From Bacillota bacterium (GTDB taxonomy: Bacteria; Bacillota; Clostridia; Clostridiales; Clostridiaceae): a DNA stretch of 6,152 nucleotides. Location: contig JAEWQX010000171.1 of the NCBI GenBank assembly GCA_023399035.1, positions 1-6,152 of the forward strand, read 5' to 3'. The translations under genes were made by a program, and so were the position numbers. Of this stretch, positions 1 through 5,981 are shown one piece after another. The first letter of the stretch is position 1. The number at the start of each line of letters is the position of its first letter. The notes beneath the pieces are model-generated. The model was not told the origin of the DNA and did no database searches. It worked only from the letters and a program-made list of their open reading frames with translations.

Positions 1-1295
1 TCCATACATAAAAGCATGCTTGGCATTAATTCAGATGAAACAACTTTTGTTCCTCTAATTTTAATTACATACTCGTTAGTCTTAAGCTGAAGGTTATCTC
101 TTATTCTTATGGGCTGAACTACAATACCCATTTCAATTGCACACTGTCTTCTTACTGAAGCAATTCTTTGGAGTAGGTCTCCTCCTGAACTTTCATCTGC
201 AAGAGGAATTAATCCATAACCTATTTCAACTTCCATTGACTCAACAGAAATTAAATTCATAACATTTTCAGGTTCTTTTCTTTCCTGCTGCATTATTTCT
301 TCTTCTTCACTTATAACAACTTCTTCATTCTGCTGTACATGTTCTTTGTAAAGAAGATATGTTAACCCACCCATTGCTGCTGCTGCAACAAAGAAAGGCA
401 GTTTAGGCATGTTTGGAACAAGTCCTAGGAATAACATTATGGCACTTGCAATTCCAGTTGCAACTGGGAATGCTGTCAGCTGATTAGATACAGTGCCACC
501 AAAAGTTTCATCATTTCCCGAACGTGTAACAAGTATACCTGATGCTGTAGAAATCAATAATGCTGGAACCTGGCTTACAAGTCCATCACCCACAGTAAGC
601 TTTGTATAAGTCTGAGCTGCTGTTGCAGCATCCATGCCATTAAACATTACACCAATTATGATACCACCAATAATATTGATAATTGTAACTATTATCCCTG
701 CTATAGCATCACCTTTTACGAACTTAGAGGCACCATCCATAGCTCCATAAAAGTCAGCTTCAGCCTGAAGATCCTGTCTTCTCTTTTTGGCCATAGCATC
801 ATCAATCATACCTGAGTTTAAATCTGCATCGATACTCATCTGTTTACCTGGCATAGCATCAAGTGTAAATCTTGCCGATACTTCAGAAACTCTTCCTGCA
901 CCATTTGTGATAACCATGAACTGGATTACAACTATGATAAGGAAGATAATTATACCTACCACATAATTACCACGTATAACAAACTCACCAAATGCAGATA
1001 CTATAGTTCCTGCATTTGCTTCAGTTAATATAAGTCTTGTTGAAGATATATTAAGACCTAACCTGAATAATGTTGTTACAAGTAACAATGTAGGAAACAC
1101 TGAAAGCTGCAAAACATTAGTTGTAAACATGGTAATAAGAATTATAACTATTGATATAGTTATATTTAAGGCTAATAGTAAATCAAGCATAATCTTTGGC
1201 AGTGGAATAATAATCATAAGTACAATTCCAATAACTCCAAATGCTATCACTACATCTAAATTACTTTTTATGTCCAGCCTCTTCTCTCCTAACAA
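1..1295 (-). CDS. flhA: Flagellar export gate protein FlhA, 5' part (431 codons, C-terminus beyond the window)
   Basis: FlhA is the inner-membrane export-gate subunit that couples ion flow to type III secretion and docks chaperone-substrate complexes. The translation shows the multi-span membrane domain (about residues 15-316), then an acidic linker (about 323-345), then the start of the cytoplasmic domain, cut off at residue 431 of a family usually near 690. The conserved FHIPEP loop is present (RFTLDAMPGKQMSIDADL). By alignment, R135, R142, D146 and D196 (in VKGDAIAG) correspond to the functionally important R147, R154, D158 and D208 of Salmonella FlhA. The start is chosen as TTG at 1295: an in-frame TGA lies two codons upstream, an AAGAGGG site sits 11 bases before it, and it keeps the MLGEKR leader and full first helix. 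The first in-frame ATG (1217) would delete 26 residues, including most of that helix. It follows fliR-flhB after a 148-bp gap, the only long gap in the operon. Identity is near certain; the start is moderately sure. Confidence 0.95.
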   Translation of the reverse strand, partial: MLGEKRLDIKSNLDVVIAFGVIGIVLMIIIPLPKIMLDLLLALNITISIVIILITMFTTNVLQLSVFPTLLLVTTLFRLGLNISSTRLILTEANAGTIVSAFGEFVIRGNYVVGIIIFLIIVVIQFMVITNGAGRVSEVSARFTLDAMPGKQMSIDADLNSGMIDDAMAKKRRQDLQAEADFYGAMDGASKFVKGDAIAGIIVTIINIIGGIIIGVMFNGMDAATAAQTYTKLTVGDGLVSQVPALLISTASGILVTRSGNDETFGGTVSNQLTAFPVATGIASAIMLFLGLVPNMPKLPFFVAAAAMGGLTYLLYKEHVQQNEEVVISEEEEIMQQERKEPENVMNLISVESMEVEIGYGLIPLADESSGGDLLQRIASVRRQCAIEMGIVVQPIRIRDNLQLKTNEYVIKIRGTKVVSSELMPSMLLCM

Positions 1296-1306
1296 AATTC
1301 ACACAT

Positions 1307-1313
1307 CCCTCTT
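1307..1313 (-). promoter_or_regulatory. Ribosome binding site of flhA
   Basis: The coding strand reads AAGAGGG, 11 bases upstream of the proposed TTG start. The spacing is somewhat long, but no better site serves another in-frame start. A second purine-rich stretch (AGGAGAGAAGAGG) lies just inside the reading frame, with no ATG, GTG or TTG at a useful distance behind it. Confidence 0.6.
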
Positions 1314-1323
1314 AATTAATAAA

Positions 1324-1421
1324 CAGTGGACAATTGACAATTGACACTTTCAGAATATATCAAATTATTTCTTTTAAATATATAAACTGTTTACGCAAAT
1401 TGTTATTACAATTGTTCATTG
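1324..1421. repeat. Imperfect palindromic element of about 98 bp between fliR-flhB and flhA
   Basis: The plus strand begins CAGTGGACAATTG (1324-1336). The reverse complement of its right end (1409-1421) is CAATGAACAATTG, matching at 11 of 13 positions. Inverted similarity continues inward with small gaps: ACAATT recurs on both arms, and a CAG followed by an AT-rich ATATAT tract appears on both arms towards the centre near 1370. The left arm also carries 2.4 tandem copies of GACAATT (1329-1345). Transcribed with the operon, it could fold into a long weak hairpin just ahead of the flhA ribosome binding site. It resembles the small non-coding palindromic repeats or MITE-like sequences of Firmicute intergenic regions, but no target-site duplication is evident. 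It occupies most of the only long non-coding stretch. Any function is inference. Confidence 0.55.
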
Positions 1422-1443
1422 CTTTTGTTTTTCTATCTCTTTT

Positions 1444-3282
1444 TTATTTTTTTATCTTCATGACTACTGCAAGAATTTCTGCAACCCCCTGATATAAATC
1501 AGGCGGTATATCATCATCAATTTCAACCCTGTCATACATTAATCTTGCAAGTGGTTTATTTTCAACAATAGGAACCTCATGCTCCTTTGCAATAGATTTT
1601 ATCTTTAAGGCTACATAGTCTGCACCTTTAGCAACAACCTTCGGTGCCTCCATGTCTCCTCCTTCTTCATATTTCAACGCAATAGCAAGGTGAGTAGGAT
1701 TTGTAATTACTACCGTAGCATCCGATACTGACTGCATCATTCTCTGCCTGCTCATTTCCCTCTGCTTCTGCTTTATTTTCCCCTTAATCTGAGGATCTCC
1801 TTCCTGCTGCTTATATTCATCTTTAACTTCCTGCTTTGACATCTTTAAATCATCATTATGCATTTTAAACTGAAAAAAGTAGTCAATAGCCGCTATAACA
1901 ACGAGTACTATACATATCTGCTTAAAAATTCCTATAACTAGATTTTTAATTTCTATATTAAGACTTGGCAGATATATATTTGACATAGATATTATCTTCT
2001 GATAGTTTGATGAAATATATTTATATGCAATAATACTTACAATAGAAATTACTATAAGATTTTTACATAAATCAACAATACTTCTTTTAGAAATCATATT
2101 TTTTATTCCTGATAGTGGATTCAGCTTCCCAAAAGAAGGCTTTAAAGGTTCCCCTGTTATTATAAATCCAGTCTGCATCAAACTTGCGACAATTCCTCCA
2201 ACCATAATTGGGAGTGCTATCGGAAGCAATCCATATGCAACCTTCATTACTATATTTATAGATATATTTGATAGCGAAAGCTTATCAAAGTTTTCTAACA
2301 TAGGTAACTGTAAGAAATAAATCATTACATCTTTAAATCCATTTATTAGCATGTTCCAGCATGCTGAAACTGCTATTGTACATACTACCATAGTAAGTGC
2401 TACACCTACATCTTTACTTCTTGCTATCTGACCCTTTTTTCTAGAATCAGACTTCTTTTTTGGAGTTGCTTCCTCTGTCTTGTCATCTCCGGCAAAAACA
2501 AGTGCAAGTGGAACAGCTGGTATCAATTTGTATATTTTATTGAATATATCCGGAAGTTCATATATTGCCATACCAATTATTTTAAGTAATGTAGGCATTA
2601 TTATTATAAATGTTACAAATCCAAGTATATTCTTTATAGGCATACCAAATATCATTATTGGAATTGTAGGCACTGTTCTTGTTATAAGCCCAAGACATAC
2701 ATCCGTCATTACGATTATTAAAACTATTGGAATTGCTATTTTAACACCAAGTGCAAAAAAATCTACAATTGTTTCAGCAGCACCCATAACAGTTTCCTGA
2801 TAAACTATTGTCTGCCCTAAAGGAACTATACTTATGCTTTCATATATGCATTTTACTATTAACTCCTGTCCATTAATCATAAAAAAGAACGCAAGAGATA
2901 CAAAGTAAAACAAATTACCCATCAATGTAGTTGATGTCTGTGTTGCAGGGTCTAATACTGTAACCATAGAAAAACCTGCATGAATGTCTATCCAGCTTCC
3001 AGCAAACTTTGCTGCCTGAAAAACCAGATTTGTTATGTATCCTAATATAACTCCTGTTATAACTTCACTGACTATATAAAAAACAATCATATAATTGCTG
3101 TCAACTGCAAGAGCTCCAGTATAATCTATACCAGATATCATTCCATATGCCAGTATCATTGAAAATCCTGTCTTAAACATTATCGGCGTTCCGCTTGGGA
3201 AAAATATCTGTGTCGCCACAAAATAAGAACTTATCCTTAAGAATATTAAAAATATTCCTAGAAAGTAAGCTATATCAACCAA
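1444..3282 (-). CDS. fliR-flhB: Fused flagellar export proteins FliR-FlhB (612 aa)
   Basis: This single frame joins two proteins that are separate in most bacteria. Residues 1 to about 255 are FliR, a hydrophobic multi-span subunit of the FliPQR export gate. From about residue 266 the sequence is FlhB, starting with its hydrophilic N-terminus (DDKTEEATPKKKSDSRKKGQ). FlhB has four membrane helices with the conserved loop GEPLKPSFGKLNPLSGIK (378-394), a charged linker (about 473-515) and the cytoplasmic domain with the self-cleavage motif N528-P-T-H. Cleavage at N528/P529 is known in the family to switch export from rod-hook to filament substrates. N528 minus the usual FlhB position 269 leaves 259 residues, one whole FliR, so neither half is truncated. 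No start codon with a ribosome binding site lies at the junction, so a separate FlhB product is unlikely. The start is TTG at 3282, placed by a perfect AGGAGG seven bases upstream (counting from AGGAGGT). It lies 17 bp after fliQ. Confidence 0.97.
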   Translation of the reverse strand: MVDIAYFLGIFLIFLRISSYFVATQIFFPSGTPIMFKTGFSMILAYGMISGIDYTGALAVDSNYMIVFYIVSEVITGVILGYITNLVFQAAKFAGSWIDIHAGFSMVTVLDPATQTSTTLMGNLFYFVSLAFFFMINGQELIVKCIYESISIVPLGQTIVYQETVMGAAETIVDFFALGVKIAIPIVLIIVMTDVCLGLITRTVPTIPIMIFGMPIKNILGFVTFIIIMPTLLKIIGMAIYELPDIFNKIYKLIPAVPLALVFAGDDKTEEATPKKKSDSRKKGQIARSKDVGVALTMVVCTIAVSACWNMLINGFKDVMIYFLQLPMLENFDKLSLSNISINIVMKVAYGLLPIALPIMVGGIVASLMQTGFIITGEPLKPSFGKLNPLSGIKNMISKRSIVDLCKNLIVISIVSIIAYKYISSNYQKIISMSNIYLPSLNIEIKNLVIGIFKQICIVLVVIAAIDYFFQFKMHNDDLKMSKQEVKDEYKQQEGDPQIKGKIKQKQREMSRQRMMQSVSDATVVITNPTHLAIALKYEEGGDMEAPKVVAKGADYVALKIKSIAKEHEVPIVENKPLARLMYDRVEIDDDIPPDLYQGVAEILAVVMKIKK

Positions 3283-3290
3283 ATTGCTTA

Positions 3291-3296
3291 CCTCCT
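3291..3296 (-). promoter_or_regulatory. Ribosome binding site deciding the TTG start of fliR-flhB
   Basis: The coding strand reads AGGAGG, 8 bases before TTG at 3282 and only a few bases after the fliQ stop codon. An ATG overlapping this site (ATGAGGAGGTAA) is in another frame and ends after three codons, so the TTG is the start of the long frame. Confidence 0.9.
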
Positions 3297-3299
3297 CAT

Positions 3300-3566
3300 T
3301 TATGATATTTTTACAATCATGTCAAATATCCTCGTTGTAAAAGACATTACTGTATGAAGCATCCAGTTACCTAGCATAAGACCAACAACAGCTGTAGCTA
3401 TTAATTTAGGTACAAATGTCAGTGTCTGTTCCTGAATCTGTGTTGTAGCTTGTATTATACTTATTATAAGTCCTAAAACAAGAACTACAATAAGTATTGG
3501 TGCTCCAACCTTTATTGATGTTACTATAGTATCTTTTACAACACCGTTTAGCATTATCTCACTCAT
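3300..3566 (-). CDS. fliQ: Flagellar export gate subunit FliQ (88 aa)
   Basis: FliQ is the small two-helix membrane subunit that packs around FliP and FliR in the export gate of the flagellar type III secretion system. The 88-residue length is normal for the family. Two hydrophobic helices are visible at about 17-37 and 50-72, separated by the conserved polar turn QATTQIQEQTLTFVPK, which is characteristic of FliQ. The ATG at 3566 has a GAGGTG site eight bases upstream that lies right beside the fliP stop codon, suggesting coupled translation. A second ATG four codons later is less well placed. The gene sits 12 bp after fliP and 17 bp before fliR-flhB, the standard P-Q-R order. Confidence 0.97.
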   Translation of the reverse strand: MSEIMLNGVVKDTIVTSIKVGAPILIVVLVLGLIISIIQATTQIQEQTLTFVPKLIATAVVGLMLGNWMLHTVMSFTTRIFDMIVKIS

Positions 3567-3578
3567 TTATTTCACACC

Positions 3579-4358
3579 TCACATAAAACTCTGTATCAAC
3601 TTTTCCACTAACAGATGCCATCCATTTACCATTACAAATAATATAAGTTTAAATGGCAGTGCTACTGTTGTTGGAGGAAGCATGAACATACCCATAGACA
3701 TTAAAACGCTGGAAACTACCATATCTATAACAAGGAATGGCAGGAATATTAAAAATCCAATTTGAAATGCTGTCTTAAGTTCACTTATAGCGAAAGCAGG
3801 CACTAATGATGTAAAAGGTATATCCTTTGCTTCAGAAATACTTTCTGCATCAACATTATTTATGTCAATAAAAAGCTCCAAATCATCTTGCCTTGTTTCT
3901 TTTGCCATAAATTCCTTTAATGGTTTTGAAATCTCATCAATTGCCTGTTCCTGAGTTATCTTGTTTTCAAGATAAGGCTGAATACCGTTAGTATTCATTT
4001 CACTGTAAACAGGCTGCATAATGAATAAAGTCAGGAATATAGCAAGTCCAGTTAATATCTGGCTTGGAATAGACTGAGTTACACCAATAGCTGTTTTAAG
4101 AAATGAAAATACAACAACTATTCTCGTAAAGCTTGTTACCATTATTACTATTGATGGCAGCAATGTAAGTATTGTAAAAAATATAAGTATCTTAATATTA
4201 GTCACATAATCCTGTGGTGTTTCTGTGCCGTCACCAAAAGAAATATTCACTTGTGGTATATCTGTAGTACCTGGAGCAGCATATGCTTTTATACTAAATA
4301 GCATCAAAAAGCAGAATACCGTTCCAAACATAAATAACATTTTTCTTTTATTCTTCAT
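3579..4358 (-). CDS. fliP: Flagellar export gate subunit FliP (259 aa)
   Basis: FliP forms the pentameric core of the export pore in the flagellar basal body. A cleavable signal peptide is visible: basic MKNKRK, a hydrophobic core (about 7-22) and a likely cut after AYA at residue 27. Four membrane segments follow (about 53-75, 78-90 extending to about 115, 195-220 and 232-250), with a charged extracytoplasmic region at about 120-185. Family signatures are clear: FTRIVVVFSFLKTAIG (77-92) and PAFAISELKTAFQIGF (187-202). The pore-lining loop reads MGMFMLPP (222-229), where Salmonella has three consecutive methionines, so the middle one is Phe225 here. The start ATG overlaps the fliO end by 11 bp, and its ribosome binding site (AAAGGAAGAG) lies inside fliO. 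Identity is certain; the signal-peptide cut and exact helix ends are estimates. Confidence 0.98.
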   Translation of the reverse strand: MKNKRKMLFMFGTVFCFLMLFSIKAYAAPGTTDIPQVNISFGDGTETPQDYVTNIKILIFFTILTLLPSIVIMVTSFTRIVVVFSFLKTAIGVTQSIPSQILTGLAIFLTLFIMQPVYSEMNTNGIQPYLENKITQEQAIDEISKPLKEFMAKETRQDDLELFIDINNVDAESISEAKDIPFTSLVPAFAISELKTAFQIGFLIFLPFLVIDMVVSSVLMSMGMFMLPPTTVALPFKLILFVMVNGWHLLVEKLIQSFM

Positions 4359-4746
4359 GTTTCTCTTCCTTTGATCTTATATTCTTTAATACCTTAGAAA
4401 CATTATTTTTAGATACAGAAATCAATCTATTATATCCATCTATAACTTCCTGATTAGATTTTTTCTTCTTTTCTTCTATTTCACTTATTTCTTCTTCAGA
4501 CAGCTCCGATAATTTTTCTACACTATTTCCTGAAGTCATCATAACATATCCTTTTTTCCCAACTCTAACTACTAATATTGCATTATCTTTAGTAATCTGA
4601 GTTCTTTCGATTACCTTTATATACTTATTATCATTTATTCTGTCAACTTTTGTGCCTAGTATCCTATAACTTAAAAACATAATTCCAAGGGTTATGCCTA
4701 GTGCTATAAGCAATTGCATAAACATTTTAAAAAATTCAAAATCCAT
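4348..4746 (-). CDS. fliO: Flagellar biosynthesis protein FliO (FliO/FliZ family, 132 aa)
   Basis: FliO is a single-pass membrane protein that helps assemble and stabilise the FliP ring and is absent from the finished basal body. One membrane helix is visible (about 8-30), followed by the small conserved FliO domain (about 40-80: YIKVIERTQITKDNAILVVR, then a glycine-lysine turn and a hydrophobic strand). A highly charged tail follows (EEEISEIEEKKKK at about 84-96), probably helical. FliO is poorly conserved, so the call rests on domain pattern plus its place directly before fliP. In clostridia the same gene is often labelled fliZ. The ATG at 4746 has an AAGGA site overlapping the fliL stop codon, and the 3' end overlaps fliP by 11 bp (ATGAAGAATAA), so both junctions look translationally coupled. 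Confidence 0.9.
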   Translation of the reverse strand: MDFEFFKMFMQLLIALGITLGIMFLSYRILGTKVDRINDNKYIKVIERTQITKDNAILVVRVGKKGYVMMTSGNSVEKLSELSEEEISEIEEKKKKSNQEVIDGYNRLISVSKNNVSKVLKNIRSKEEKHEE

Positions 4747-4755
4747 ATTTTATCC

Positions 4756-5232
4756 TTATTGAACTATCATATTTTTAAATCTGATATCTGTTATTTTTCC
4801 TTTTTGCAATTCTTTATTAATTGCTTCAATTAAATCTTCTTTAATCTTTTCTTTGTTGTTTATATCATTTACAAATTCAGCTTTTTGTCCTTTAAAATAG
4901 AAAATAATTGCATCTCTTATTACTACAGTATTATTTGTTATTTCTTCTGCAACCTTCTTGTCAGATTTATCATATCCTAAAGAAAGCTCACCCTTGAAAT
5001 ATCTCTTACCGCCTTCATCTGCTAAATTAATAGTAAATTCATCTAAATCAACATATATCTGCTCAACAACAACCTGCTGCGCTGATACTGTTTTATTAGT
5101 TTTCATAAACAGATATACACCACCAAAAGTTGCTGCACCTAATACTATTAGACCTAATATGAATAAAACTACCATAAGTCCCTTTCCACTTTTTTCCTCA
5201 ACTTCAGCTTTATCTTTCTCTTTTTTAGCCAT
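4756..5232 (-). CDS. fliL: Flagellar basal body-associated protein FliL (158 aa)
   Basis: FliL is a single-pass membrane protein that surrounds the stator units and supports motor torque. The sequence shows a short, highly charged cytoplasmic N-terminus (MAKKEKDKAEVEEK), one membrane helix (about 19-43), then an extracytoplasmic domain with the family pattern VYVDLDEFTINL-like segment (here IYVDLDEFTINLADEGGKRY) and the conserved end TDIRFKNMIVQ. Length is typical. The start is placed at ATG 5232 because GGGGAG lies eight bases upstream. A GTG three codons earlier (5241) would overlap the motB stop as GTGA but has its ribosome binding site directly against it. The gene follows motB with a 5-bp gap and precedes fliO by 9 bp. 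Confidence 0.95.
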   Translation of the reverse strand: MAKKEKDKAEVEEKSGKGLMVVLFILGLIVLGAATFGGVYLFMKTNKTVSAQQVVVEQIYVDLDEFTINLADEGGKRYFKGELSLGYDKSDKKVAEEITNNTVVIRDAIIFYFKGQKAEFVNDINNKEKIKEDLIEAINKELQKGKITDIRFKNMIVQ

Positions 5233-5237
5233 TATTA

Positions 5238-5978
5238 TCACTCCCCATTATCCATATCTGATACGATTAATATATTTACCCTTCTGTTTTGAGCCTTATT
5301 TTCTTCAGTTGTATTTTCTACCCTAGGTTTTGAATCCCCGCATCCTACTGCTGAAAATCTTGCTGCTGATTGGTTTTTATTATTAGTAAAATACCTTACT
5401 ACACTTGCTGCTCTTGCTGATGAAAGTTCAAGGTTGTCCTCATATTGTGAGTTGCTTATTGGAACATTATCAGTATGACCCTCAATTTGAATTGAATTTG
5501 GCATAGTTGAAATTAATGTATTTATCTTATCTAAGATTTCTTTACTTCCATCTGTGAGCTCAGCTTTACCTGAATCAAATAATATATTATCTCTCAATTG
5601 AAGAACTACACCATTTTTATCTTGAACAACATCTATAGTTGTATTAAGCTGGTTCTGCTCAACAAATTCTTTTACTTCTTCATACATTGTTTTCTGGTCA
5701 ATATTTTCACTTTGCTCTATTGTATTTTCAACTTTTGATTCTCCACCAAGTACAGGCTGACTGCCTTCATACATATCATATTGTAATATACTATCGGCAG
5801 ATTTTCCAGTCATAATCGAAAAAGCCTGTGAAATCGCCCTTACTTTTTCTTCATCCACAGTCGACATTGAATATAACAAAACGAATAATGTCATTAGCAA
5901 GGTAACCATGTCTGAGTATGTACCTAACCACTCATTACCAGTTGGTCCTCCACCTTCTTCTTTTTTCTTTCTAGCCAT
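5238..5978 (-). CDS. motB: Flagellar motor stator protein MotB (246 aa)
   Basis: MotB pairs with MotA to form the ion-conducting stator and anchors it to peptidoglycan. A basic N-terminus (MARKKK) leads into one membrane helix (about 21-40, TYSDMVTLLMTLFVLLYS) with the essential ion-binding aspartate at D23. A linker (about 41-125) that should include the plug region follows. The C-terminal OmpA-like peptidoglycan-binding domain (about 126-240) has ILFDSGKAEL (132-141), EGHTDN (166-171) and NRRV (231-234). Length fits the family. Leu34, eleven residues after D23, lies where I align the proton/sodium-discriminating residue of Bacillus MotB/MotS. The ATG at 5978 is 3 bp after the motA stop, with GAAGGAG 11 bases upstream inside motA. 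It overlaps nothing in the proposed fliL frame. Confidence 0.98.
   Translation of the reverse strand: MARKKKEEGGGPTGNEWLGTYSDMVTLLMTLFVLLYSMSTVDEEKVRAISQAFSIMTGKSADSILQYDMYEGSQPVLGGESKVENTIEQSENIDQKTMYEEVKEFVEQNQLNTTIDVVQDKNGVVLQLRDNILFDSGKAELTDGSKEILDKINTLISTMPNSIQIEGHTDNVPISNSQYEDNLELSSARAASVVRYFTNNKNQSAARFSAVGCGDSKPRVENTTEENKAQNRRVNILIVSDMDNGE
5241..5246 (-). promoter_or_regulatory. Ribosome binding site deciding the fliL start
   Basis: The coding strand reads GGGGAG, formed by the last sense codons of motB, eight bases before ATG at 5232. This spacing favours that ATG over the GTG at 5241, which touches the site. Confidence 0.75.
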
Positions 5979-5981
5979 ATT

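Larger units (their letters stand above)
1296..1443 (-). other. Non-coding gap between fliR-flhB and flhA
   Basis: This 148-bp stretch is the only long gap between genes here. It contains the palindromic element (1324-1421) and the flhA ribosome binding site. On the coding strand it begins with an A-rich run right after the fliR-flhB stop, which is not a terminator signature. I see no good sigma-A or sigma-28 (sigma-D) promoter and no strong hairpin followed by a T run, so read-through into flhA is the simplest reading. Confidence 0.6.

Noticed and set aside
1289..1306. Five-codon reading frame (ATG TGT GAA TTT TGT TAG) overlapping the flhA start on the minus strand
   Set aside because: The AAGAGGG site touches its ATG directly, leaving no usable spacing, so it is unlikely to be translated as a leader peptide.
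1129..1344. Plus-strand open frame of 71 codons
   Set aside because: It lies mostly antisense to flhA, its low-complexity isoleucine-rich translation mirrors the membrane-helix codons of the other strand, and it has no supporting ribosome binding site or family resemblance.
1370..1398. Possible promoter for flhA with TTGCGT as -35
   Set aside because: At 17 bases downstream on the coding strand the sequence is AAAAGA rather than a TATAAT-like box, and shifting the spacing does not help.
1422..1455. T-rich run after fliR-flhB as a terminator
   Set aside because: The T run is on the plus strand; the transcribed minus-strand message is A-rich there and the run precedes the palindrome instead of following a hairpin.
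2480..2530. Internal start giving a separate FlhB
   Set aside because: The only candidate near the junction is a TTG at residue 253 without any purine-rich site upstream; no ATG or GTG is suitably placed.
2480..2800. Plus-strand open frame of 106 codons
   Set aside because: It is wholly antisense to fliR-flhB and its composition reflects the complementary membrane-helix codons.
5239..5241. GTG start of fliL overlapping the motB stop as GTGA
   Set aside because: The GGGGAG site abuts the GTG, while the ATG nine bases later has normal eight-base spacing.
4958..5326. Plus-strand open frame of 122 codons
   Set aside because: It is antisense to fliL and motB, which are both clearly recognised, and its translation has no domain features.
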